54,050 nt of DNA from an uncultured beta proteobacterium (GTDB lineage: Bacteria > Pseudomonadota > Gammaproteobacteria > Burkholderiales > Rhodocyclaceae), in NCBI GenBank assembly GCA_903959855.1, contig CAJBYR010000106.1:1-54050 (forward strand), given 5' to 3'. Every line of letters starts with the position of its first letter. The stretch's first letter is position 1. Positions 43,101 through 54,050 of the stretch are shown here, piece after piece. The notes beneath the pieces were generated by a model. It was not told the DNA's origin. It saw only the letters and a program-made list of their open reading frames with translations, and made no database searches. The translations under genes and the position numbers were made by a program.

Positions 43101-44942
43101 CTACTTCGTCCACCACGCCAGCGCGATGAACAGCACGATTGCGATGAAGGCGTAGGTCTTCCACGGCCTTTCCTTTTCCGCATACGGGTCGGTCAGCGCC
43201 CGCTCGGCGCCATCGGGCAGCGTAGCCACTTGCGTCAGCGAGGTGCCGAAGGGGATGTTGATGCGGGCGCGGGCATTCACCGCCCAGCCGTTGGCATCGA
43301 GGATCGGGCCGAGGTTGCGACTGCGCAGCTTGAACCAGGCGACGATTACCGCCGGGCCGGAGATCAGCAGCAGCAGGCCGGCGATGGCCAGCGGCAGTTG
43401 CCACCATTTGAGGGCCAGCAGGCCGGTGACCACCGCGGCGGCGGCCGTGCCCAGGGCGCCGACGGCGAGGCCGATGGCGGCGAAGATGCCGGCGAACTTG
43501 CCGACGTCGAAGGCTTGCTGCGCGGGCGGCTTGGCCGGCGGCGCGTCGACTTTCTTGACGGCCGTGGCGGCGGTTTCGGCAAGCTTGCCCTCGACGGCAC
43601 TGGCTTTGCTGGCGGCAAGCTTTTGCAACTGCTCGGCCACCATGCGCGCGAGCTTTTTGTAGGGCGACCAGAAGGCCTGGCGCAGGCTGATCGGGTGGTC
43701 GACGATTTTGGTGATGGTGGCGTCCCAGTCGCGGCCCTGGCGGTCGTAAAACACGCCGTTGCGACCGGCCATGAGTTGATCCGAATCGCCGGCGGTGAAG
43801 GCGGCGGCGATGGTCTGTTTGGCGCCATTGCGTGCGCAGTCGCAATACACCAGGCAGATGCGCGAGAGTCCGGCCAGCGCCGCGTGCTTGCCGGCGTCAC
43901 TGACCGCGATGCAGAGTTCGGCGGCGCGGCCGTCGAGGTAGAGCGTGCCGATCTGGAAGGTGGCCCACTGCTGGCTGCCCGGCTGGCGCGTGTAGAAATC
44001 GCGGAAGGCGACGAAGTTGTTCGACAAGGGCAGCAGATCGCGCACGTAGCGCGCCAGGCGCTCGAGGTCACGCACGGCTTCGGCTTCCGGCGGCAGGCCT
44101 GCAGGCTTGGCCGCCTGCCAGGCGCTGAACACCGCCAGCTGATCCTGCACCGCCAGCCAGTCGGACTCGGACAGGCCGGGACGTGCGCCGAGCAGGGGCA
44201 CCACCACGGTCTCGCGGAAGGCGCCGATGCGGTTGGCCCAGGCCGGGTTGATGCCGGAGTCGATGCCGGCGCCGAGCGGCACCGTAGCGCTGGCGCCGAC
44301 TCGTGCCAGCGGCAGGGCGGCGATGTCGGCGTGGCTATTGGTCAGGGCCGCCGTGCCAAGGGCCTTGAAGCTGTCGTCGGAGGCATTCATCGCATCTTCG
44401 GCGCGCGCATCGAAGGCGGCGAGGCGGCAGCGGACGAAGAAGTCGTCGAGCTTTTCGCGAACGGCAGCGAGTGCAGCACAGGCGGCCTCGGTGGTGTCGC
44501 CCAGGGGACGGGCTGCCGCACCCGCGGCTTCCCATGCGGCGAGAGCGCGCGCGGCGTATTCGGCTTCGGCGGCGCTGGCGGCAGCCACCGTGACCAGGGC
44601 TTCGCCTTCCGGCAACAGGCCCCTGGCTGCGGCAAGCACCGCTTCATCCTTGATTGCGGCCAGCGGAACACCGCCCAGCTTCTTCTCGAAAACGCTGCTG
44701 TCGGTGAGGCGCGCTGTGGCCCAATCGATGGCGCCGAGCAGCTCCGGCGCGCGGATGTGGCCGTCGTAGTCGGTGTCGATCAGCGCCAGGGTGCGCGCGT
44801 CGAACTCGATGCCGGTGGTCGGGCAGGACAGCGCGACCCACAGCTTCTGGTCGAGATCCTTCAGGTTCAGCAGGTCCGCGGCGGTATCGATGCGCGCCTG
44901 GTCGAAGCCCCCGGCGCGAAAGAATTTGAAGGCATGTGGCAT
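43101..44942 (-). CDS. EF-hand membrane protein of unknown function
   Basis: 613 aa from ATG 44942 with GGAG upstream. The N-terminal region has one canonical EF-hand loop, D56-x-D58-x-D60-G61-x-I63-x3-E67. A long helical soluble region follows. Two membrane helices (about 465-500 and 505-530) and one near the C-terminus (about 590-610) anchor it. The post-helix segment KLRSRNLGPILDANGWAVNA is a recognisable conserved block seen in uncharacterised bacterial proteins. Calcium sensing is inferred only from the loop. It lies 1 bp after the MBL hydrolase gene. Confidence 0.82.
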   Translation of the reverse strand: MPHAFKFFRAGGFDQARIDTAADLLNLKDLDQKLWVALSCPTTGIEFDARTLALIDTDYDGHIRAPELLGAIDWATARLTDSSVFEKKLGGVPLAAIKDEAVLAAARGLLPEGEALVTVAAASAAEAEYAARALAAWEAAGAAARPLGDTTEAACAALAAVREKLDDFFVRCRLAAFDARAEDAMNASDDSFKALGTAALTNSHADIAALPLARVGASATVPLGAGIDSGINPAWANRIGAFRETVVVPLLGARPGLSESDWLAVQDQLAVFSAWQAAKPAGLPPEAEAVRDLERLARYVRDLLPLSNNFVAFRDFYTRQPGSQQWATFQIGTLYLDGRAAELCIAVSDAGKHAALAGLSRICLVYCDCARNGAKQTIAAAFTAGDSDQLMAGRNGVFYDRQGRDWDATITKIVDHPISLRQAFWSPYKKLARMVAEQLQKLAASKASAVEGKLAETAATAVKKVDAPPAKPPAQQAFDVGKFAGIFAAIGLAVGALGTAAAAVVTGLLALKWWQLPLAIAGLLLLISGPAVIVAWFKLRSRNLGPILDANGWAVNARARINIPFGTSLTQVATLPDGAERALTDPYAEKERPWKTYAFIAIVLFIALAWWTK

Positions 44943-44943
44943 G

Positions 44944-45588
44944 TCAGGCTCCGTCTGCGACAAAGGGATTGCTGCGGCGCTCATTGCCGAAGGTCGACAT
45001 CGGGCCATGGCCCGGAATGAATTCGACATCGTCACCCAGCGGCCAGAGTTTATCCCGTATGGAAGCGATCAGATCGCGGTGGTTGCCGCGCGGAAAGTCG
45101 GTGCGGCCGATCGATCCGGCGAACAGCACATCGCCGACGATGGCAAGTCTGGTCGGGGCGTGGAAGAACACCACGTGCCCCGGGGTGTGCCCTGGCGTGT
45201 GCATTACCTGCAGGGTTTCATTGCCGACCGTCACCGTGTCTCCATCCTCGAGCCAGCGGTCGGGGGTAAAGGCGGCGGCCGGCGGAAAGCCGAAGCTGCG
45301 GCTCTGCTGCGGCAACTGGTCGATCCAGAAGCTTTCCTCGCGCTGTGGCCCCTCGATGCGCACGCCGAGCAGTTTGGCGAGGCCGCCGGCGCCGCCGGCA
45401 TGGTCGATGTGGCCATGGGTCAGCAGCAGCTTTTCGATGTGCACGCCGAGGCTGGCGGCGACGGCCTGCAGGCGCTCGGTATCGCCGCCGGCATCGACCA
45501 GGGCGCCCTTCATGGTTTCGGTGCACCAGATCAGGCTGCAGTTCTGTTCAAAGGGTGTAACGGGGATGATGCGGTAGTCAAGGCTCAT
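44944..45588 (-). CDS. Metallo-beta-lactamase fold hydrolase (glyoxalase II-like)
   Basis: 214 aa. Metal motif LTHGHIDHAGG (HxHxDH), then HTPGHTPGHVVFF, GDVLFAGSIGRTDFPRG and a terminal GHGPMSTFGNER. This matches the YcbL/GloB-like small hydrolases (thioester or persulfide hydrolysis). It lies 48 bp downstream of the hybrid kinase stop and leads into the EF-hand gene. Confidence 0.93.
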   Translation of the reverse strand: MSLDYRIIPVTPFEQNCSLIWCTETMKGALVDAGGDTERLQAVAASLGVHIEKLLLTHGHIDHAGGAGGLAKLLGVRIEGPQREESFWIDQLPQQSRSFGFPPAAAFTPDRWLEDGDTVTVGNETLQVMHTPGHTPGHVVFFHAPTRLAIVGDVLFAGSIGRTDFPRGNHRDLIASIRDKLWPLGDDVEFIPGHGPMSTFGNERRSNPFVADGA

Positions 45589-45636
45589 GGTCAGGGCGAC
45601 TTTCGATCCGGGAACTGGGGTGAAACGGGCGCGGCC

Positions 45637-48030
<2,394 letters not shown>

Positions 48031-48040
48031 GAGCGTCTCC

Positions 48041-49558
48041 TCAGTGGGCGAGGCCGCGACGGTACTGCACGGCTTCCGCGATGTGAGCGGCGGCAAGCGG
48101 CACGCCGTCCTGTACATCGGCCAGGTCGGCGATGGTGCGCGCGACCTTGAGGATGCGATGATAAGCCCGCGCGCTGAGTCCAAGCTGCTGCATCGCGCGT
48201 TTCAGCAGCGCCGCGCCGTCGCAACCCGGCAGGCAGTGGGTGTCGATCTCGTCGGGCGTCAGCTTGGCGTTGGACTTGCCCTGGCGCGCCAGCTGGCGTT
48301 CGCGTGCGGCGGCGACGCGGCCGCGTACCGTCGCCGAGCTTTCGCCCTCGCCACGCGTGCTCAGTTCGGCTTCGCTGACCGAGGGTACGTCGAGCATCAG
48401 GTCGATGCGGTCGAGCAGCGGGCCGGAAAGCCTGGCGCGGTAGCGTGCCACCATGTCCGGCGTGCATCGACATTTTCCGGATGAGTGCCCCAGCCAGCCG
48501 CAGGGGCATGGATTCATCGCCGCGACCAGTTGAAAGCGGGCGGGAAACTCGGCACGACGCGCCGCCCGGGCGACATGGATGTATCCGCTTTCCAGCGGCT
48601 CGCGCAGGGCTTCGAGCACACCGCGCTGAAACTCGGGCAATTCATCGAGGAAGAGCGTGCCGTTGTGCGCCAGGGATATTTCGCCGGGGCGCGGCGTACC
48701 ACCACCGCCGACCAGGGCGGCGGCGGATGCCGAATGGTGCGGAGCGCGAAATGGTCGCTGTTTCCACTGCGCCAGGCGGAAGCTCCCGGCGAGCGAATGC
48801 ACCGAGGCACTTTCCAGCGCTTCGTCGTGGGTCATCGGCGGCAACAGGCCGGGCAGGCGTTGCGCCAGCATCGATTTGCCGGCGCCGGGCGGCCCGCTCA
48901 GCAACAGGCTGTGGGCGCCGGCGGCAGCGATTTCCAGGGCGCGCTTGGCCTGTGCCTGCCCCTTGACCTCGCTCAGGTCGGGATAGGGGCCGAGAGTCGG
49001 CGCTGGCGGCACGGCGAATCTGGGCAGCGATTCGCGGCCGGAAAGGTGAGCACATACTTGCAGCAGGTTCTGTGCCGGCAGGATGTTCATCTCTTCGATC
49101 AGGGCCGCTTCCGGAGCGCTCGCCGCGGGCAGGACGAAGGCGCGCGCGGTAGCCGTAGCGGCATCGCGATGCATTGCGGCGCACATTGCCAGGGTGCCGC
49201 GCACGGCACGCAACTCGCCGGAGAGGGCGAGTTCGCCGGCGAATTCATGCTGATCGAGCGCCGTGGCCTTGAGTTGCCCGGAGGCGATCAGGATGCCCAG
49301 TGCAATCGGCAGGTCGAAGCGTCCCGATTCCTTGGGCAGGTCGGCCGGGGCGAGATTGACGGTGATACGCCGCTGCGGAAACTCGAAGCCGCAATTCTGG
49401 ATCGCGGCACGTACCCGGTCGCGTGCTTCGCGGACTTCCGTGTCGGGCAGCCCGACCAGCGTAAACGCCGGCAGGCCGGCGGCGAGATGGACTTCGACCG
49501 TGACTTCCGGCGCCGAAAGCCCCTCCAACCCTCGCGAGCGCAGGACGGCGAGGGCCAC
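48041..49558 (-). CDS. comM: ComM/YifB-family AAA+ ATPase
   Basis: 505 aa. N-terminal Lon-like fold (LAVLRSRGLEGLSAPEVTVE), Walker A in LLSGPPGAGKSMLAQRLPGL, Walker B near GTLFLDELPEFQ, a zinc-like CPCGWLGHSSGKCRC and the Mg-chelatase C-domain. ComM is a hexameric helicase that drives branch migration during natural transformation. A dispersed repeat copy lies in the PPAPTLGPYPD linker. It is followed by the hybrid kinase. Confidence 0.95.
   Translation of the reverse strand: MALAVLRSRGLEGLSAPEVTVEVHLAAGLPAFTLVGLPDTEVREARDRVRAAIQNCGFEFPQRRITVNLAPADLPKESGRFDLPIALGILIASGQLKATALDQHEFAGELALSGELRAVRGTLAMCAAMHRDAATATARAFVLPAASAPEAALIEEMNILPAQNLLQVCAHLSGRESLPRFAVPPAPTLGPYPDLSEVKGQAQAKRALEIAAAGAHSLLLSGPPGAGKSMLAQRLPGLLPPMTHDEALESASVHSLAGSFRLAQWKQRPFRAPHHSASAAALVGGGGTPRPGEISLAHNGTLFLDELPEFQRGVLEALREPLESGYIHVARAARRAEFPARFQLVAAMNPCPCGWLGHSSGKCRCTPDMVARYRARLSGPLLDRIDLMLDVPSVSEAELSTRGEGESSATVRGRVAAARERQLARQGKSNAKLTPDEIDTHCLPGCDGAALLKRAMQQLGLSARAYHRILKVARTIADLADVQDGVPLAAAHIAEAVQYRRGLAH
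48993..49004 (+). repeat. Dispersed repeat copy 6, AGAGTCGGCGCT
   Basis: Plus-strand copy inside comM. The surrounding 25 bp (48992-49016) matches copy 4 at 24 positions. Confidence 0.8.
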
Positions 49559-49564
49559 GGATGC

Positions 49565-49819
49565 CTAGCTTTCGCTTCGGGACGGCGCCCTGGCCGCTTC
49601 CAGTTCGGCGACGCGTGCTTCCAGCGCTTGCAGTTTGGCGCGCGTGCGCGCCAGCACTTCACGTTGCACGTCGAATTCCTCGCGCGTCACCAGGTCGAGT
49701 TTGGCAAACAGGCTGCCCAGCGCCGCGCGCAGATTCTTCTCGATGTCACCGGCCGGTGTCGAGGCCAAAAGGGAGGACACGCGGGACGACATTTCGTCGA
49801 GCAGTTTGGGATTGAGCAT
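49565..49819 (-). CDS. ubiK: Ubiquinone biosynthesis accessory factor UbiK
   Basis: 84 aa BMFP/YqiC family: an amphipathic N-terminus (LNPKLLDEMSSRVSSLLAST), DIEKNLRAALGSLFAKLDLV and a trimeric coiled-coil (REEFDVQREVLARTRAKLQA). UbiK binds UbiJ in the ubiquinone synthesis complex. It lies upstream of comM on the same strand. Confidence 0.93.
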   Translation of the reverse strand: MLNPKLLDEMSSRVSSLLASTPAGDIEKNLRAALGSLFAKLDLVTREEFDVQREVLARTRAKLQALEARVAELEAARAPSRSES

Positions 49820-49893
49820 GGTCTGGAAAGGTAGGCAGGAACGGGGAAAAGTCTAGCACAGCCCCAGTGCAGCCCTGCATCGAGTGACGGCAA

Positions 49894-49908
49894 GCACCAA
49901 TTTGGTGC
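49894..49908. promoter_or_regulatory. NtrC-binding site GCACCAATTTGGTGC
   Basis: Perfect palindrome matching the NtrC consensus GCAC-x-N5-x-GTGC. It is centred about 130 bp upstream of the predicted transcription start of the porin-glnK-amtB block. Two tandem half-site-like GCTTTGGT sequences follow (49919-49940 region) and may form a second, weaker site. Confidence 0.75.
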
Positions 49909-50003
49909 CACGGGGCCGGCTTTGGTCCCGGCTTTGGTGCGCCGCAACGGGGATCAGGCAGCTAGTTGGGTTCAGTGTATTGTATTTAAACAAGAAAAAT
50001 GAT

Positions 50004-50019
50004 TGGCACGGTCTTCGCA
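50004..50019 (+). promoter_or_regulatory. Sigma54 -24/-12 promoter upstream of porin-glnK-amtB
   Basis: TGGCACG-GTCT-TCGCA. The -24 half is a perfect TGGCACG and the -12 half differs from TTGCA by one base, with correct 12 bp GG-to-GC spacing. The start is predicted near 50030, leaving a leader of about 35 nt with AGGAG before the porin ATG. Confidence 0.8.
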
Positions 50020-50064
50020 TAACAGTGCCCGTAGTTTTCCAAATTTCTTCATAGGAGCATCACG

Positions 50065-50913
50065 ATGCGTAAGACACTGATTGCCGCAGCCATCGCCGGA
50101 GCGTTCGCTCTTCCCTCCGTCGCCATGGCTCAGGCTGCCGCCGCGCCGGCCAGCCCGCATACCTTCACTGCCAACGTCGGCGTGGTATCCGACTACCTGT
50201 TCCGCGGCGTCACCCAGACCCGCGGTGGTGCTGCCCTCCAGGGCGGTGTCGATTATTCCCATTCCAGCGGCCTGTATGCCGGCGCCTGGGCCTCGAACAT
50301 CACCTGGGTCAAGGATGCCTATGGTAGCGGCACCACCGAGATCGATTACTACGGTGGTTACAAGAACAGCTTTGCCGGCGGCGACTGGACCTACGATGTG
50401 GGTGCGATTGCCTACACCTATCCCGGCAAGGGCAATGCGATTCCTGGCACCAACGTAAATCCGAATACCAATGAAATCTACGGTGCGCTTGGGTACAAGT
50501 GGGTCACGGTGAAGTACTCCCGCGTCGTCTCCGATGGCTTCATCGGCTGGCTGGGTAACAACGGCAACACCAGCACCCGGGGGTCCGACTATCTCGAACT
50601 CAACGGCGCCTACGATCTGGGCAATGGTTGGGGCTTGAGCGGCCACTATGGCCATCAGAAGGTGAAGAACGTAAATGCAACTGCCGCTACCGCCAGTCCG
50701 AGCTACAACGACTGGAACATTGGCGTGACCAAGGATGTCGGCTTCGGTGTTGTCGGTCTGACCTATTCGACGACCGATGCCAGCGGTTCCTGCGGCAACC
50801 CGCTGCCCGGCGTGAATGCCTCTGCCTATTGCTGGGGCACCAACCGCGGCACGACGGGCTTCAAGGACGTGGCAAAAGACGCTCTGGTTCTGAGCTTCAA
50901 GAAGACTTTCTAA
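50065..50913 (+). CDS. TorF-family outer-membrane porin-like protein
   Basis: 282 aa. Signal peptide of about 22 residues (ending SVAMAQ), then a TIGR02001-type beta-barrel: NVGVVSDYLFRGVTQTRGGA, LQGGVDYSHSSGLYAGAWAS, TEIDYYGGYKNSF, and a C-terminal LVLSFKKTF with terminal Phe for outer-membrane assembly. It is preceded by a sigma54 promoter and an NtrC site and followed by glnK-amtB. That suggests it admits ammonium or a small nitrogen compound under nitrogen limitation (inference). Confidence 0.93.
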   Translation: MRKTLIAAAIAGAFALPSVAMAQAAAAPASPHTFTANVGVVSDYLFRGVTQTRGGAALQGGVDYSHSSGLYAGAWASNITWVKDAYGSGTTEIDYYGGYKNSFAGGDWTYDVGAIAYTYPGKGNAIPGTNVNPNTNEIYGALGYKWVTVKYSRVVSDGFIGWLGNNGNTSTRGSDYLELNGAYDLGNGWGLSGHYGHQKVKNVNATAATASPSYNDWNIGVTKDVGFGVVGLTYSTTDASGSCGNPLPGVNASAYCWGTNRGTTGFKDVAKDALVLSFKKTF

Positions 50914-50925
50914 GCAATTGCATAA

Positions 50926-51339
<414 letters not shown>

Positions 51340-51351
51340 GGGAGAGCTGAA

Positions 51352-52875
51352 ATGAAACGCCTATTCGCAACACTGCTGACGGCTCTTGCCATCGGCATTT
51401 CTGGCGGCGCCTCGAATGCATGGGCGGCCGACGACAAGCCGGCCGCTCCGGCGGCGGCGACCCCTGCAGCGGAGGCTCCGGCCGCTGCTGCAGCCGCTGC
51501 CCCGGCAGCCACCGCTGCTGCACCTGCTGCCGCTGCGCCTGCGGCCGCTGCTGCACCACCCGCACCTACGGTCAACAAGGGCGATACCGCCTGGATGTTG
51601 ATGGCGACCGCGATGGTCACGCTGATGACCATCCCCGGTCTGGCACTGTTCTACGGCGGTCTGGTACGCACCAAGAACATGTTGTCGGTGCTGATGCAGG
51701 TGTTCATCACCTTCTCGCTGTTGGGCGTGTTGTGGGTCGTTTATGGTTACTCGCTCGCCTTCACCGAGGGGAATGCCTTCTTCGGCAGTCTCGACAAGGT
51801 GTTCCTCAAGGGCGTCACCGTGGATAGCGTGGCCGCGACCTTCAGCAAGGGTGTTGCGATTCCCGAGCTGGTCTATGTCATCTTCCAGCTTACCTTTGCC
51901 GCCATCACTCCGGCGCTGATCATCGGTGCCTTCGCCGAGCGTATCAAGTTCTCTGCCGTGTTGCTGTTCATGGTGCTGTGGTTCACCTTCAGCTACCTGC
52001 CGATGGCACACATGGTCTGGTACTGGGCGGGTCCGGACGGCTACACTTCGGCCGAAGCTGCCGAGAAGCTGGGCGCTACCGCAGGCTTCGTGTTCCAGAA
52101 GGGCGCACTTGATTTCGCCGGCGGTACCGTGGTGCATATCAACGCCGCCATGGCCGGTATTGTCGGTGCCTTCATGATCGGCAAGCGCATCGGTTACGGT
52201 AAGGAAGCCATGGCTCCCCACTCGCTGACCATGACCATGATCGGTGCCTCGATGCTGTGGTTCGGCTGGTTCGGTTTCAACGCCGGCTCCAACCTTGAAG
52301 CCAACGGTCTGACGGCTCTCGTGATGCTCAACACCATGATTGCCGCTGGTGCTGCTACCGTGTCTTGGACCTTCGCGGAATGGATGGCCAAGGGCAAGCC
52401 CTCGATGCTCGGTGCTGCTTCCGGTGCTGTGGCGGGTCTGGTGGCAATTACCCCGGCCTGCGGTTTCGTCGGTCCGCTGGGTGCCATCGCAATCGGCCTG
52501 CTGGCCGGTGTGATCTGCCTCTGGGGTGTCAATGGCCTCAAGAAGATGCTGGGCATGGACGACTCGCTCGACGTGTTCGGTGTCCATGGTGTGGGCGGCA
52601 TCCTCGGCGCCATCCTGACCGGCGTGTTTGTTTCGCCGAGCCTGGGCGGTACCGGTGTCTATGACTACGTGGCCAACAAGGTCGGCGACTTCGACATGGT
52701 GACGCAGGTGACGAGCCAGATGTGGGGTGTCGCTACCGTGGTCATCTGGTCGGGTGTTGTCTCCTTCATCTGCTACAAGATTGTCGATATCTTCATCGGT
52801 CTGCGTGTGCCGGAAGACGAAGAGCGCGAAGGTCTGGACGTCACGTCCCACGGCGAATCGGCTTACCACTCGTAA
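51352..52875 (+). CDS. amtB: Ammonium transporter AmtB
   Basis: 507 aa. Signal peptide (about 1-25, ending AWA), then an unusual Ala/Pro-rich stretch of about 48 residues before the first membrane helix. Eleven transmembrane helices follow. Conserved Asp254 and twin His262 (DFAGGTVVHINA) and His412 (FGVHGVGG) lie 150 residues apart, as in E. coli. It is paired with glnK and followed by a strong terminator. Confidence 0.96.
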   Translation: MKRLFATLLTALAIGISGGASNAWAADDKPAAPAAATPAAEAPAAAAAAAPAATAAAPAAAAPAAAAAPPAPTVNKGDTAWMLMATAMVTLMTIPGLALFYGGLVRTKNMLSVLMQVFITFSLLGVLWVVYGYSLAFTEGNAFFGSLDKVFLKGVTVDSVAATFSKGVAIPELVYVIFQLTFAAITPALIIGAFAERIKFSAVLLFMVLWFTFSYLPMAHMVWYWAGPDGYTSAEAAEKLGATAGFVFQKGALDFAGGTVVHINAAMAGIVGAFMIGKRIGYGKEAMAPHSLTMTMIGASMLWFGWFGFNAGSNLEANGLTALVMLNTMIAAGAATVSWTFAEWMAKGKPSMLGAASGAVAGLVAITPACGFVGPLGAIAIGLLAGVICLWGVNGLKKMLGMDDSLDVFGVHGVGGILGAILTGVFVSPSLGGTGVYDYVANKVGDFDMVTQVTSQMWGVATVVIWSGVVSFICYKIVDIFIGLRVPEDEEREGLDVTSHGESAYHS

Positions 52876-52944
52876 TTCAGTCCAAGTCCTCCGCCCCTGG
52901 GCGGAGGCAACCCTCCTCCTCCACAAGGTATTTCCACTGTGGTT

Positions 52945-52977
52945 CGGGCGCACCCAAGGGTAGCGCCCGTTTTTTTT
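52945..52977 (+). terminator. Rho-independent terminator of the amtB operon
   Basis: Stem CGGGCGC (52945-52951) with GCGCCCG (52963-52969), extended by ACCC/GGGT pairing inside, then eight T (52970-52977). Confidence 0.93.
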
Positions 52978-53054
52978 GGAGCGCGCAGCCCAACCAGCAA
53001 TCCAGAGCTATCGCCCCGGTTACCGCCGCCGCGGTGGCGTCGTGATGAGCGGGT

Positions 53055-53669
53055 TCAGGCGTTGTCGACGGGGGTGGGATAGACGATGGTGGCCAGAAAA
53101 CGGATCGGGCATTCGATCAGCTTTTCCGGTCCGTGCGGCACCTCGCCGCGAAAGGTGAGCGAATCGCCGGGCGTCAACAGATACGTGTGCTGTCCATGGC
53201 GGTATTCCATGCGCCCTTCGAGCATGTAAAGGAATTCCGTCCCCGGATGTTCGAACACCGGAAAGGTCGCTGATTCCGAATCGATGGTTATCAGGAAGGG
53301 CTCGAACAGCTTGGTCGGCCCCTGATCGTAGGCCAGCAGATGATAGGTGTGACCGCGCTTGGTGCCGCGGCGCACCACCTCCATGCCTTCGCCATTCCTG
53401 ACCAGTTGCGCGCTGCCGTCCGGCACGTCGTAATTGCGGAACAGGGCCGACAGCGACACGCCAAGCGCCCGCGCCAGTCGGGTCAGGGTATCGAGGCTGG
53501 TGGCGGTCTGGGCGTTTTCGATCTTCGACAGCATGCCGCGACTGATGGCGGCACGTTCGGCCACTTCGGCAATCGTCAGGCCGTGACGCTGGCGCAGGTC
53601 GCGCACGGCGTTGCCCAGATAACGTTCCAGGGCGCCAGCGGTATCGGGTAATTCCGGAGTGTCTTCCAT
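53055..53669 (-). CDS. XRE-family regulator with cupin sensor domain
   Basis: 204 aa. Helix-turn-helix about 18-75 (LRQRHGLTIAEVAERAAISR, GMLSKIENAQTATSLDTLTR), then a C-terminal cupin (about 120-200, FPVFEHPGTEFLYMLEGRME, LLTPGDSLTFRGEVPHGPEK). Such PuuR-like regulators respond to small amino or amine compounds. It is divergent from purU with three AAAGT-type repeats between them, so control of purU and itself is likely. Confidence 0.93.
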   Translation of the reverse strand: MEDTPELPDTAGALERYLGNAVRDLRQRHGLTIAEVAERAAISRGMLSKIENAQTATSLDTLTRLARALGVSLSALFRNYDVPDGSAQLVRNGEGMEVVRRGTKRGHTYHLLAYDQGPTKLFEPFLITIDSESATFPVFEHPGTEFLYMLEGRMEYRHGQHTYLLTPGDSLTFRGEVPHGPEKLIECPIRFLATIVYPTPVDNA

Positions 53670-53688
53670 GGCCGATTATGGCATGAAG

Positions 53689-53714
53689 AAAGTTGCATGA
53701 AAGTCAATAAAGTT
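53689..53714. promoter_or_regulatory. Three AAAGTT/C direct repeats, candidate operator
   Basis: AAAGTT (53689-53694), AAAGTC (53700-53705) and AAAGTT (53709-53714), spaced 11 and 9 bp, in the 108 bp divergent region between the XRE-cupin regulator and purU. Confidence 0.4.
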
Positions 53715-53777
53715 ACCCATAGCGGCGAGCTGTTGATGCATAATATTCACTATTGTTTCTTGTAGAGAATTAATTGA

Positions 53778-54050
53778 ATGCCTTCCAGTCGCCGCTTCAC
53801 GCTGTCCCTGTCGTGCCCCGATCGCGTCGGCATTGTCGCTGCCGTCAGCGGTTTCGTGGCCGGACACAAGGGCTGGATTCTTGAGGCGAACCACCACGCC
53901 GATGAACTCGCGCAGCGCTTTTTCATGCGTCAGGAAATCCAGGCGGATTCGCTGCCTTTCGACGTGGCCGGTTTCCGCGCCGCGTTTGCCCCGATTGCCG
54001 ACGAGTTCGGCATGGACTGGCGCATCAGTGATTCAGGATCGAAAAAGCGC
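53778..54050 (+). CDS. purU: Formyltetrahydrofolate deformylase, 5' part
   Basis: The 91 codons seen form an N-terminal ACT domain (RFTLSLSCPDRVGIVAAVSG, then ANHHADELAQRFFMRQEIQ) characteristic of PurU. The catalytic transferase-like domain lies past the right edge. PurU hydrolyses 10-formyl-THF to formate and THF, balancing one-carbon pools. It is divergent from the XRE-cupin regulator. Confidence 0.9.
   Translation, partial: MPSSRRFTLSLSCPDRVGIVAAVSGFVAGHKGWILEANHHADELAQRFFMRQEIQADSLPFDVAGFRAAFAPIADEFGMDWRISDSGSKKR

Overview
The window is about 54 kb of GC-rich, densely packed bacterial chromosome. Gene content and protein style point to a free-living betaproteobacterium, most likely of the Rhodocyclales (Azospira, Dechloromonas or Azoarcus-like): a nif accessory operon in the order nifV-cysE-nifWZM, a NnrS protein, an NtrC/sigma54-controlled porin-glnK-amtB block, and UbiB, UbiK and ComM of proteobacterial type. 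This placement is inference. No rRNA, tRNA, CRISPR array, intact insertion sequence or prophage was seen. Because of the GC content many long reading frames are antisense shadows and were left out.

Layout. (1) 1-5966, minus strand: a translationally coupled sensory operon made of a CarH-like MerR/cobalamin-binding regulator, a CheB-CheR-coiled-coil-PAS protein and a hybrid histidine kinase that runs off the left edge. A perfect FNR-type box and a second dyad lie upstream. (2) 6164-7367: an XRE/MmyB-like regulator divergent from a DUF2834-type membrane protein. (3) 7425-11795: nifV, cysE, an unnamed helical-repeat ORF, nifW, nifZ and nifM, led by a good sigma54 -24/-12 promoter. (4) 11936-18965: GlcG/HbpS-like protein, lipocalin, an orphan MlaF-like ATPase, NnrS, TrmB, a periplasmic protein, ThiG, ThiS and an ABC-2 exporter pair. 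(5) 19151-33440: a receiver-TPR protein, a run of minus-strand housekeeping and membrane genes (hydrolase, ferredoxin, MazG-like, VanZ, J-like/protease fusion, sodium symporter, UbiB), then argS, a SPOR protein, an SDR, a metal-receptor-fold protein and a PilZ-like protein. (6) 33441-40894: pirin and flavodoxin genes divergent from a LysR regulator, an MFS transporter, two small membrane proteins and a PatZ-type protein acetyltransferase. (7) 40895-43037: a decaying accessory island with tandem repeats, vapBC, an internally deleted DNA-methyltransferase remnant and a toxin-antitoxin pair whose toxin carries an in-frame amber codon. (8) 43101-49819: an EF-hand membrane protein, an MBL hydrolase, a second hybrid histidine kinase, comM and ubiK. 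(9) 49894-52977: NtrC site, sigma54 promoter, porin, glnK, amtB and terminator. (10) 53055 to the end: an XRE-cupin regulator divergent from purU (partial).

Two themes stand out. Nitrogen: the nif accessory operon supports homocitrate synthesis, cysteine supply and nitrogenase maturation, and the glnK-amtB block senses and imports ammonium; both have recognisable sigma54 promoters. Sensing: the first operon combines a B12-type light/cobalamin sensor, a redox-type promoter element and methylation-style signalling. A short dispersed repeat with core GAGTCGGCGCT occurs at least six times, inside genes and between them, including at the deletion junction of the methyltransferase remnant.
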